A program made the translations under genes and the position numbers. Shown in pieces: positions 54,925 to 64,000 of a stretch of DNA of 64,000 nucleotides; the first letter of the stretch is position 1, and each line of letters starts with the position of its first letter. Under the pieces are notes generated by a model. The model made no database searches and had not been told where the DNA came from. It saw only the letters and a list, made by a program, of their open reading frames with translations. This DNA comes from Epiperipatus broadwayi (Eukaryota; Onychophora; Udeonychophora; Euonychophora; Peripatidae): the NCBI GenBank assembly GCA_028023455.1, contig JAQFVV010012666.1:1123256-1187255 (forward strand). The letters are read 5' to 3'.

Positions 54925-57074
54925 TCATTTCAAACTCCACCTTCCCTTAATATCAAAAGAAGTCTTCATAAGATTGATAGCCTCAGAATCAAGGAGTTTT
55001 ATCATCAAAGTCTCCTTTATTCTTCTTTTTAACTCATTCTTTTCATAAAAAATAACTGAAGCATTGTCAAACAATATTCTATGACCTGTATTCAATTCAT
55101 GAATATATAAAGCTGAGTTAAGATACCTATATTTAACTCTACTTATATGAACCTTAACCCTTTCCTTAAGGCTAAATTTACTCTGGCCTACATAAAATTT
55201 ACCACAACTACATGGAATTTTATAAACAATACCAGGAATAGACCTACTATCAATAGACTGCTTTGAACCATTAAGTAATGAATTCAAATCAGAACCCTTC
55301 CTCCATGCAACCTTCTTTCCACCTAACAAATGACTATTCCTATAAACCAAATTATAAATTGATGCTTTAAATGGTAAAGACATATAATCATCATCCTTAC
55401 CAACAAAATTCTTATCATCCAAATCACGACTATAAACATTATTATTAAATACCACTTTTTTAATAAAATCATGACTATAACCCAATTCTACATATTCAGC
55501 AGCAAATTGACTTTTTTGAATATCAGCATCATTATTAAAATTATTAAGCCTTCTATTCCGACAACAAAAATTCAACAAAGACATTTTTTTATGTATAAAA
55601 GGCTGATAACTATCAGGCCTAATCATATTTCTCAAATTTTTAGGTTTTATAAAATGACTACAATACAAAACATCATTAACCTTCTCAACATTTAAATCTA
55701 AAAACTTTAATTTTACAAAATCAAAACCACCCCCCTCAATTGTAAACTTAATATTAGAATCAAAACCATTCAATCCACATAAAAACTCTTCTAATTTCTC
55801 TTTCTGAATAACAAACAAACAATCATCAACATACCTAACAAATAATTTAATAGAACCTGAAAACATATTAATAATACTACACTCCAAATAATCAATATAG
55901 ACAGCACACATCAATGGAGAAATGACATAACCAATAACCCAACCTTCTCTAATCTTATAAAACACATCATTAGACATAAAATACATTGAATCCTCTAACA
56001 GCAAAAGCAAATCATGAAAAACCTTAATCTTATCTGCAGAAAAACATTCTAATTTTTTTAAAATTGAAAGAAAAACATCAATACTTTTTAATCTATTAAC
56101 CGATTGGTACATATTTTCAATGTCTAAACTACCAAAAACACAATCATCATCCAAAATAAAACCATTTATTTTCTTAAAAGCTTCAAAGGAAGAAGAAACA
56201 CAAAATTGACCCAGTTTTATGTAATCCTTAAAATATCTCATAATAAATTTTGATATTTTATCAACAATTCCTCCTGTAAAATCAAAAATACATCTCAAAG
56301 GAAAATTATCTTTATGAGACTTCAAATTAAAGAAAACCTTTGGAGCCACAAAATCACTAGGGTAACAATTTAAATAAGTAGCTCTATCAAAAATCTTTTT
56401 ATTTTCCATAACTTTCATAATCTTAATTAATTTAGATTTTATTTTTTTACCAGGATCAGAATCTAAAATAGCATATTTTCCATTATTTAATTCTAAAGAA
56501 ACTTTACTTTTAAAATCAATATTATTTAACAATACAAACCGGCCACCTTTATCTTCTTTTAATAATACAACATCATTGGCTTTCAATCTTTTTTTAACAA
56601 AACTAATTTCCTTAGGGCAAAAACAAATTTTTCTCTTTTAAGTAATTGACTATTCAAAATAACCTGTAAAGACATTTTATTTTCATCAGAAATATTACTA
56701 CTACTTTCAATTGCAGAAACAAAATCAAAAATTAAACTTCTATTAGCAAACGGAACAAAGCCAGGACCCTTAGATAAAATAGCCAAATCAGATGCATTCA
56801 AGATATAATTTGACAAATTTAAAACAGATGAAGCATCAGGCCTATTTTTATAAGACCCAAATCTAAACTCTTTTCCTTTCACAAAACTTTTATTTTCAGC
56901 CTTTCCAATCAACCATTTAAATTTCTTGAAATACTTATTATTATAAGTGATTTCACACTTACTCCTAAACCACTTTAAAAAAGAATTTAAAACAGAATAA
57001 TTAAAATTCCTTCTAAAATCCAACTTTCTTCTAAACATTCTATAACTATCAATTAAATTAGATAAACTACTCAT
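54925..57074 (-). pseudogene. Penelope-like RT/GIY-YIG protein, left copy (one frameshift)
   Basis: Two frames, 57074-56583 and 56586-54925, together cover a roughly 700-residue Penelope-like protein, interrupted by a 1-base deletion near 56617 (three C in place of four). In the 553-residue downstream part: core RT motifs SLDIENMY (153-160), REGWVIGYVISPLM (213-226) and RYVDD (251-255). The C-terminus carries a GIY-YIG endonuclease, GIVYKIPC (452-459), FYVGQS (464-469), then R476 and H480, and HELNTGHRI (496-504), as in Penelope/Poseidon-type elements. The RT would copy element RNA primed at a nicked target; the endonuclease makes the nick. Apart from the frameshift the gene looks intact. Confidence 0.9.
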
Positions 57075-57147
57075 AATCTGTATAATAAATTGTTTAAGAA
57101 TAAATCTTTTAAAAAGATTTATTCTTAAACAATTTATTATACAGATT

Positions 57148-59303
57148 ATGAGTAGTTTATCTAATTTAATTGATAGTTATAGAATGTTTAGAAGAAAGTT
57201 GGATTTTAGAAGGAATTTTAATTATTCTGTTTTAAATTCTTTTTTAAAGTGGTTTAGGAGTAAGTGTGAAATCACTTATAATAATAAGTATTTCAAGAAA
57301 TTTAAATGGTTGATTGGAAAGGCTGAAAATAAAAGTTTTGTGAAAGGAAAAGAGTTTAGATTTGGGTCTTATAAAAATAGGCCTGATGCTTCATCTGTTT
57401 TAAATTTGTCAAATTATATCTTGAATGCATCTGATTTGGCTATTTTATCTAAGGGTCCTGGCTTTGTTCCGTTTGCTAATAGAAGTTTAATTTTTGATTT
57501 TGTTTCTGCAATTGAAAGTAGTAGTAATATTTCTGATGAAAATAAAATGTCTTTACAGGTTATTTTGAATAGTCAATTACTTAAAAGAGAAAAATTTGTT
57601 TTTGCCCCTAAGGAAATTAGTTTTGTTAAAAAAAGATTGAAAGCCAATGATGTTATATTATTAAAAGAAGATAAAGGTGGCCGGTTTGTATTGTTAAATA
57701 ATATTGATTTTAAAAGTAAAGTTTCTTTAGAATTAAATAATGGAAAATATGCTATTTTAGATTCTGATCCTGGTAAAAAAAAAAAATAAAATCTAAATTA
57801 ATTAAGATTATGAAAGTTATGGAAAATAAAAAGATTTTTGATAGAGCTACTTATTTAAATTGTTACCCTAGTGATTTTGTGGCTCCAAAGGTTTTCTTTA
57901 ATTTGAAGTCTCATAAAGATAATTTTCCTTTGAGATGTATTTTTGATTTTACAGGAGGAATTGTTGATAAAATATCAAAATTTATTATAAGATATTTTAA
58001 GGATTACATAAAACTGGGTCAATTTTGTGTTTCTTCTTCCTTTGAAGCTTTTAAGAAAATAAATGGTTTTATTTTGGATGATGATTGTGTTTTTGGTAGT
58101 TTAGACATTGAAAATATGTACAAATCGGTTAATACATTAAAAAGTATTGATGTTTTTCTTTCAATTTTAAAAAAATTAGAATGTTTTTCTGCAGATAAGA
58201 TTAAGGTTTTTCATGATTTGCTTTTGCTGTTAGAGGATTCAATGTATTTTATGTCTAATGATGTGTTTTATAAGATTAGAGAAGGTTGGGTTATTGGTTA
58301 TGTCATTTCTCCATTGATGTGTGCTGTCTATATTGATTATTTGGAGTGTAGTATTATTAATATGTTTTCAGGTTCTATTAAATTATTTGTTAGGTATGTT
58401 GATGATTGTTTGTTTGTTATTCAGAAAGAGAAATTAGAAGAGTTTTTATGTGGATTGAATGGTTTTGATTCTAATATTAAGTTTACAATTGAGGGGGGTG
58501 GTTTTGATTTTGTAAAATTAAAGTTTTTAGATTTAAATGTTGAGAAGGTTAATGATGTTTTGTATTGTAGTCATTTTATAAAACCTAAAAATTTGAGAAA
58601 TATGATTAGGCCTGATAGTTATCAGCCTTTTATACATAAAAAAATGTCTTTGTTGAATTTTTGTTGTCGGAATAGAAGGCTTAATAATTTTAATAATGAT
58701 GCTGATATTCAAAAAAGTCAATTTGCTGCTGAATATGTAGAATTGGGTTATAGTCATGATTTTATTAAAAAAGTGGTATTTAATAATAATGTTTATAGTC
58801 GTGATTTGGATGATAAGAATTTTGTTGGTAAGGATGATGATTATATGTCTTTACCATTTAAAGCATCAATTTATAATTTGGTTTATAGGAATAGTCATTT
58901 GTTAGGTGGAAAGAAGGTTGCATGGAGGAAGGGTTCTGATTTGAATTCATTACTTAATGGTTCAAAGCAGTCTATTGATAGTAGGTCTATTCCTGGTATT
59001 GTTTATAAAATTCCATGTAGTTGTGGTAAATTTTATGTAGGCCAGAGTAAATTTAGCCTTAAGGAAAGGGTTAAGGTTCATATAAGTAGAGTTAAACATA
59101 GGTATCTTAACTCAGCTTTATATATTCATGAATTGAATACAGGTCATAGAATATTGTTTGACAATGCTTCGGTTATTTTTTATGAAAAGAATGAGTTAAA
59201 AAGAAGAATAAAGGAGACTTTGATGATAAAACTCCTTGATTCTGAGGCTATCAATCTTATGAAGACTTCTTTTGATATTAAGGGAAGGTGGAGTTTGAAA
59301 TGA
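57148..59303 (+). pseudogene. Penelope-like RT/GIY-YIG protein, right copy (one frameshift)
   Basis: Frames 57148-57789 and 57810-59303 encode the same protein as the left copy. The N-terminal part is intact here (the C4 run is correct), but an A run of 12 (7 in the left copy) at about 57776-57787 shifts the frame and ends it at 57789. RT motifs and the GIY-YIG domain are complete in the downstream frame. Amino-acid differences from the left copy are few, such as V/I, M/I, Q/K, R/T and Y/H. The start MSSLSNLIDS follows a 36-base leader after the palindrome centre. Confidence 0.9.
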
Positions 59304-59465
59304 ATTATGGGAAGGTTTGTTTGTTTGTATATATATATGTTTTCCTTTATGTTGATTTTCACTTGAGAAGGTCTATTTGTAGTAGATGAAACCATGGTTG
59401 TGTAAGGATTTTGGTAAAATTTTGAATTTAATCTAGTACTGTATTGTTTTATGGTTTTGCATTTT

Positions 59466-59524
59466 TATATATATATATATATAGTGTATTTATTTTTTAC
59501 CATGTATATATATATACATAAATA

Positions 59525-59550
<26 letters not shown>
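59466..59550. repeat. (TA)n-rich right flank of the palindrome
   Basis: TA runs at 59466-59483 and 59521-59547 with a short interruption between, directly outside the right arm. Confidence 0.9.
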
Positions 59551-59556
<6 letters not shown>

Positions 59557-59896
59557 CAAAAAAAATTACCAGAAGTTATTGTGCTATATGATAAGACACT
59601 CATCCACTCTCCCCTCTACCCATCCAAAATCAATTACTGTTTAGCTTTTATACCATATTAATTTGCTCTAATTATTAATATCTCAATTAAATTATTCATA
59701 TTCTCTCTTTATAAATGACATTGAGTTATTAAATCTATTAGTTATTCACCAAAAACATGCCAAAGTGAGTGAATAGCATACTTTATTAATCAATTATTAC
59801 TATTGTTATTTTATCTTTTTATTTCTTTAAAGAATAGCATTGTTTTCCTGCAGAAATAATGCCAAGTAAACCAAGTGTTAATAACACTAGGTTACA
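59551..59896. other. AT-rich DNA, no gene recognised
   Basis: About 350 bases with no coding or repeat match found. It ends GGTTACA next to (TA)n, a form like an LTR 3' end, but no LTR start could be located for it. Confidence 0.4.
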
Positions 59897-59914
59897 ATAT
59901 ATATATATATATAT

Positions 59915-61535
59915 TGTAACAGACGGGGTTCGAATACAAAAGATAATGCAATATAGAGTGTTAATTGCAAGTGGTGATATGGAGTGACTGTGTATATGTG
60001 AAAAGATATTTATAAATAGTCATTCGAACCCTGTTACAAAGAGTGTGAAAGTAATACATAATCTATTAAAGGATGGACTGTATGCTTATATAAATTATAG
60101 TTATGTATGTGTTATTATAAAGTGTGTAAATGTATTAACGGTTATATGTGGGATTGACGAGAGGCAATTATATATGGAGTTGTATAAATTTGTTATTGAT
60201 TATACATATATAATTTGTTGTTCGTTATTTTTTTTTTAATTCTACATTTTAATAATATTATTGGTAACATGTGTTTCATAATGAATCCATAGAGCATATA
60301 AAGCTATGGTAATAGAATGAGTTAGTTACTGTGGGCAGTTTGAGTTAATAACTGTCGCCAGAAATCTTAGAACTGGTCATGTTGGTATTTTGAAACAATA
60401 AAATATCTGGTCAGCAGCATACGAATATACAAGAAAAAATGTGAGGTTAAAAGTGTAAAAGAAAAGAACTTTTTTGGCTCTCGAAAATATATATTGGTGA
60501 TTAGACAGAAAGAGAAAGACGTGGCACAGATTTCAGATTGTATGAACATGTAATTAATTCAGAAGTATTATTAATATTTCCATCAAAATGTTGGGGTAAT
60601 TAAATAGTGTGAGTTTCGTTAAACTGGTCCAGTGGATTGTTATTGTAGAACTCACCTGAATCAGATTTTTGAAATTCGCTGTTTATAAATCTATCAAGGG
60701 TAATGGCGGTGAAGCATACTTGACAACATTGACCTCTTAAGCGAGTGAAATCATCTACTCCACATCTATGATAAACCATTTGTTATATCACATTGCAGAC
60801 TGTTTACCAACCTTAGGATCAACAAATATCAATAAGGCCAGTATTTTTTTAGAATTATAAATGTGCCTACTGTTATCTTTGACCATGTGGACATTCAATC
60901 ATAATTAAGGTAAATTGACCCTTTCTCTATATATGTGTTCAATAAATGCATAGTAATGAAGGGACTCGTGTTACTTCTATATTAAATACTGTAATAAATC
61001 TTGTTTAAATTAAATAAAATAAAAACATTAAATAAACAACTCTGATGTGTAATTGCACTCTTTCATTGATATATATGTATCATATATGTGTGTATTGGAA
61101 TAAATGGGTTGTGCGCATGAATATTAATATATGTATATGCGTGTATAAAACTTAGAATTTAATGGTAACTAGTGTAGTAGCATATAGCTTAATTTTGTTA
61201 TAACTTCTGGGCTAGAGTAATAGATTTATAAACAGGTAAATTATAGTGTAGTATACGTAGATATATGTGACATAATTCGGAATTGTCTTTGCTTTGTTCT
61301 CTAGTTAGACCATGTTCCCCAGAACTTGAGATTGAGCTAGTCTGGATGTGCCACCCTAGAGATATATATACAGAACCCTTATTTATGTTTTCAATGAGTA
61401 TAATTCTTATCAAAGTGTAAGATTGGTGCTTGAGATGAAATTTATCCCATGCTCATAAATATACTTACTCGAAGCTGCGAGAAAGAATGTATACATGTGT
61501 GAATTATAGAACAAGATTACGTGTAGATGCTTACA
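59915..61535 (+). mobile_element. Probable 1.6 kb solo LTR in (TA)n
   Basis: It begins TGTAACAG directly after (TA)n (59897-59914) and ends GATGCTTACA directly before (TA)n (from 61536). Length (1621 bp) equals the LTRs of E1 and E4. The start has an inverted partner CATTCGAACCCTGTTACA at 60021-60038, and TATAAATA lies at 60011-60018. No internal coding sequence or second LTR is present, so recombination between LTRs probably removed the rest. It is not alignable by eye to the other LTRs. Confidence 0.6.
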
Positions 61536-61553
61536 ATATATATATATATATAT

Positions 61554-61628
<75 letters not shown>
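61536..61628. repeat. (TA)n microsatellite
   Basis: TA repeat of about 93 bases interrupted once by TTG (61554-61556), directly after the solo LTR. Confidence 0.95.
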
Positions 61629-61630
<2 letters not shown>

Positions 61631-62496
61631 ATGTTAAAGAATTTAAATATTATTTAAATATTAATGTACTGACATTTCGACTTGATCATCTACTGGGTGA
61701 TAAATGGTTGAAAGGCAGTGGTAGAAGCAATAAAATTACTGATTTGAGGAAAAAAAAATATTAAAGTTCACCAATAGCAAAAATGTTAATTTTTTTTTTA
61801 TTTTAAATATTTCCAAACAGAAGGAAGTTTGCAATTATCATCTCACTTATTGATACAATCTGGCCTTTTAAGTATCTCAATGGCTTCTCTGATTTTACAC
61901 TGGTAGATATTATCACATATGGATATGATCCTGATACTAGAAAAAAACAATTTTATGATCTCATGTTCTGGTCATTTTAAATTAATCTGAATGTTTGAAC
62001 TGGTGATTTATGATGGATTAAAATTGCAATCCCAGCTGCAGCCATTACATTTACTGAAAAATGGCAATATCAAAATTTACAGAAAAAGTGTTGGGGATTA
62101 ATAGGTGAATTTACAGAATATTTTGTGTCTGTAAAAGGTATTATATAAGGAGAAAATTGTGTTATCCAATTACTTAATGCAAAGATGCATTGTATTGATT
62201 CCCCTAACATTAATCTCTGATATACATAAATGCATTTTAATTCTATAACAGCAAAAAAATAATTTTAATAACATCTATTATGACTGTAATTGTACTAAAT
62301 ATTACATGATGGCATTGTATATTTAGAATGGCCAACAAATAAATTTCCCCCCAAAAAATTATATAGTATTTTATATTTGTAGGTAGATTTTTCCAGTTTT
62401 CCTTAATTTAAGATAAGAAATGTCTGCTATGAAAAATACACCTTTATTAGAAGCAAATTGTTCATCAATTTGTGTTTCCATTTTGAAGTTGATGTA
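61629..62496. other. AT-rich DNA, no gene recognised
   Basis: No domain-bearing frame. The section may be the 3' part of the element that carries the minus-strand ORFs at 62497-63578, but nothing in it identifies a family. Confidence 0.4.
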
Positions 62497-63578
62497 TTAA
62501 TATTCTAAATCAGAATTTCTTTCTTCTGCTAGTGAGCTTGTTAGCTCAAGTGAAGAGCTGTCAGAAATTTGAACAACATTTGTATCTGTCTCTGTGTTAA
62601 CTTCTTCAGAATCTTTGTCCTTTTTAGTTCTGCCTTTTCTTTTGTGAATGTCTACTCCCTCAAAGTATTTGACTTGCTCTTGTAAAAGTTGAGAATTACT
62701 AGAGTTTTTACGGGTCCAATGTAAAGTGCTTGAATCTTCTGGAGTATTATTATCTTCATTTGAATCATAATATTTAGTTTTTTTGTGAATTGGCATGTAT
62801 GAAATTTCCTTCTTATTTTCAGGGTTGTTATATTGTTTATACATTGCATTTAAGTCTTTATTTTTATTTAAATTGTCATTCATTTTATTTTTTTACTTTT
62901 ATTAACCACTGTCTACTGACTGCCACTTTAAAGTTGTCATCATTTTCTGATGAGGTGTCAGTGCTGTCCTTGTCATCAGGGCTATGCTCAGGGTTGTCCT
63001 CTGTTCGCATATGCTGTGAAGTATTAAATTCATAGATCAATACTTCCTCAATTGTTCTTGCTTCTGATTCTGTCTGTTCATGTGAAATCTTATTAGGCAT
63101 CAGTTTCAATATGTCCATGTGGAAACTTATGTTTGGGATTGATAACATTTGATTAATTTGTTGATCACTTTCTACAATAGTTACATTTACAAGATTTGAA
63201 TTTTCATTTAATAACATTTTTGTTTAGCACATTGATGGGATTTTGTATTTTTAAATCCCCAATTTGTGCAATATCTGTTAGGGCATTTATTGATGAGGTG
63301 ATCCATGTACTTGCAAGAAAAACAATGTGAGTGTACTCCTTAAAGGTGATTATCAAAGGGGAGCTATCACTGAAATGTGAGTTTGGAATGTCAATTGGCT
63401 GTACATTTTTATTCAAAGTGAAGCTGAACAAGGCTATGTTAGTAAAAACTGTCTTCATAGCTCTTTTTTCTAGTAGGTATCTAAAATTTGAAACTTGTCC
63501 ATATCTATCAAGAAGCTTTTGTAAGTCTTGATTGCTAAAGGTAACATGACATTTTCTAATTTGGCCCTCTAGCCTCAT
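62497..63578 (-). pseudogene. Unknown ORF, likely one reading frame split by two frameshifts
   Basis: Three minus-strand frames follow each other with almost no gap or overlap: 63578-63204, 63217-62885 and 62883-62497. The junctions lie in or near A runs, as expected for frameshifts in one gene of at least 360 codons; similar coding-like text continues upstream to about 63690 (CYIDTNKHMRLEGQIRKC) and, with breaks, to 63880. The first part (CHVTFSNQDLQKLLDRYGQV) has an RRM-like flavour. The later parts are acidic, Ser/Asp/Glu-rich and apparently disordered, with a basic KRKGRTKKDK stretch. This would suit an ORF1-type nucleic-acid-binding protein of a LINE, but no CCHC, endonuclease or RT is seen. 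A decayed host gene is an alternative. Confidence 0.4.
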
Positions 63579-63892
63579 ATGTTTATTTGTATCAATATAG
63601 CAGACAATTTTGTTGTTGATAACCTGAATATGTTTTTGAAAAAATAATTTTTGTGATACATTGTGAAATTCCAGGACAAGGTATCTATTGTTAGGATATG
63701 GGGAATTTCATTATAGAAATATTAAAGTATGTCATAGATAAGATCAGTCTGTTCATTTGTAAATTTTTGAAATGATTCAAGGGATTGTTAGATTCAACTT
63801 ATTTATTATGTCCTGATATTCATCAGGTGTTAATGAGTTATTAAGTATTGAAGATTCTGAATTTGCTTAATTAATTTTATTATCATCTAAAT

Positions 63893-64000
63893 CAGGGATG
63901 CCCAACCCATAGCTGGTGAGTCACATGTGGCTCGCGTAACTGTTTAATGTGGCTCCAATTGCACTCTCCAAAAAAATTGATAAAATATTTTATGTTCCTT
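63893..64000 (+). mobile_element. hAT-like transposon terminus, cut by window end
   Basis: CAGGGATGCCCAACC at 63893 is a typical hAT terminal inverted repeat start (CAGGGGTGCCCAACC type), followed by the near-palindromic GAGTCACATGTGGCTC common in subterminal regions of such elements. The eight bases before it, ATCTAAAT (63885-63892), would be one copy of the 8-base target duplication. The other end lies outside the window. Confidence 0.65.

Larger units (their letters stand above)
54761..59467. mobile_element. Head-to-head Penelope-like element palindrome
   Basis: The left arm (54761-57110) and right arm (57112-59467) are inverted copies of one Penelope-like retroelement, with a single A at 57111 as the whole spacer (TAAATCTTTT/A/AAAAGATTTA). 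The two ATGs, 57074 (minus) and 57148 (plus), are each 37 bases from the centre. The arms differ by a handful of substitutions and by two indels: one base near 56617 and five bases in an A run near 57777-57788. Identity is therefore well above 99%. Similarity stops at ATGCAAAACC plus AT-rich bases on both outer sides. Each copy contains RT and GIY-YIG endonuclease regions and a short 3' untranslated part. Confidence 0.92.

Noticed and set aside
58533-59395. Minus-strand frames opposite the right Penelope copy (and plus-strand twins at 54833-55048 and 55471-55695)
   Set aside because: Antisense shadows of the RT/endonuclease frame, repeated only because the element is duplicated.

Overview
This is a eukaryotic, very AT-rich window (roughly 70% A+T by eye) dominated by mobile elements and (TA)n microsatellites. 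I see no bacterial features, rRNA or intact tRNA gene. The mix of Ty3/gypsy LTR elements with tRNA-Lys-like primer sites, a Penelope-like element with a GIY-YIG endonuclease, a hAT terminus, long (TA)n and (TATC)n arrays and one phase 1-1 exon fits an invertebrate animal. The TATA box plus TCAGT start in one LTR family mildly favours an arthropod, but the species cannot be fixed from sequence alone.

Layout. 1-3595: AT-rich DNA with minisatellites. 3596-10086 (E1): an LTR element whose only ORF joins a gag coiled coil to the last part of pol. 11197-19393 (E2): an LTR element with about 99% identical LTRs, an ATAT target duplication, a 2.7 kb T-tract-rich leader and an intact gag, but no pol. 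20458-31812 (E3): an old, broken Ty3/gypsy element with gag, protease, RT, RNase H and integrase, joined on its right to the 3' end and LTR of an E1-like element (E1b, to 33698). 33717-38622: a 4.9 kb TGTGACC...GGTCACA unit with (TA)n on both sides, probably a solo LTR. 41654-48128 (E4): an LTR element with broken gag, a trace of protease and the pol tail. 49371-49607: one probable host exon (minus strand) with an immunoglobulin-like pattern. 49797-50156: a TATC array. 54761-59467: two almost identical Penelope-like copies head to head in a 2.35 kb-arm palindrome with a one-base centre. 59915-61535: a probable solo LTR. 62497-63578: a broken minus-strand ORF set of unknown type. 63893 to the window end: a hAT-like terminus.

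Three things tie the region together. First, LTR units repeatedly sit inside (TA)n tracts, giving ...ACA-(TA)n-TGT... junctions, so TA repeats look like their landing sites. Second, three LTR elements (E1, E2, E4) kept gag-type sequence and lost all or most of pol, while the only pol (E3) is dead; the gag-keepers would depend on enzymes made elsewhere. Third, most LTRs begin with a short terminal hairpin whose loop changes between copies while the stem stays. The clearest candidates for new biology are the gag/pol-tail fusion of E1, the shared LTR-tip hairpins with TA targeting, and the spacer-free Penelope palindrome.
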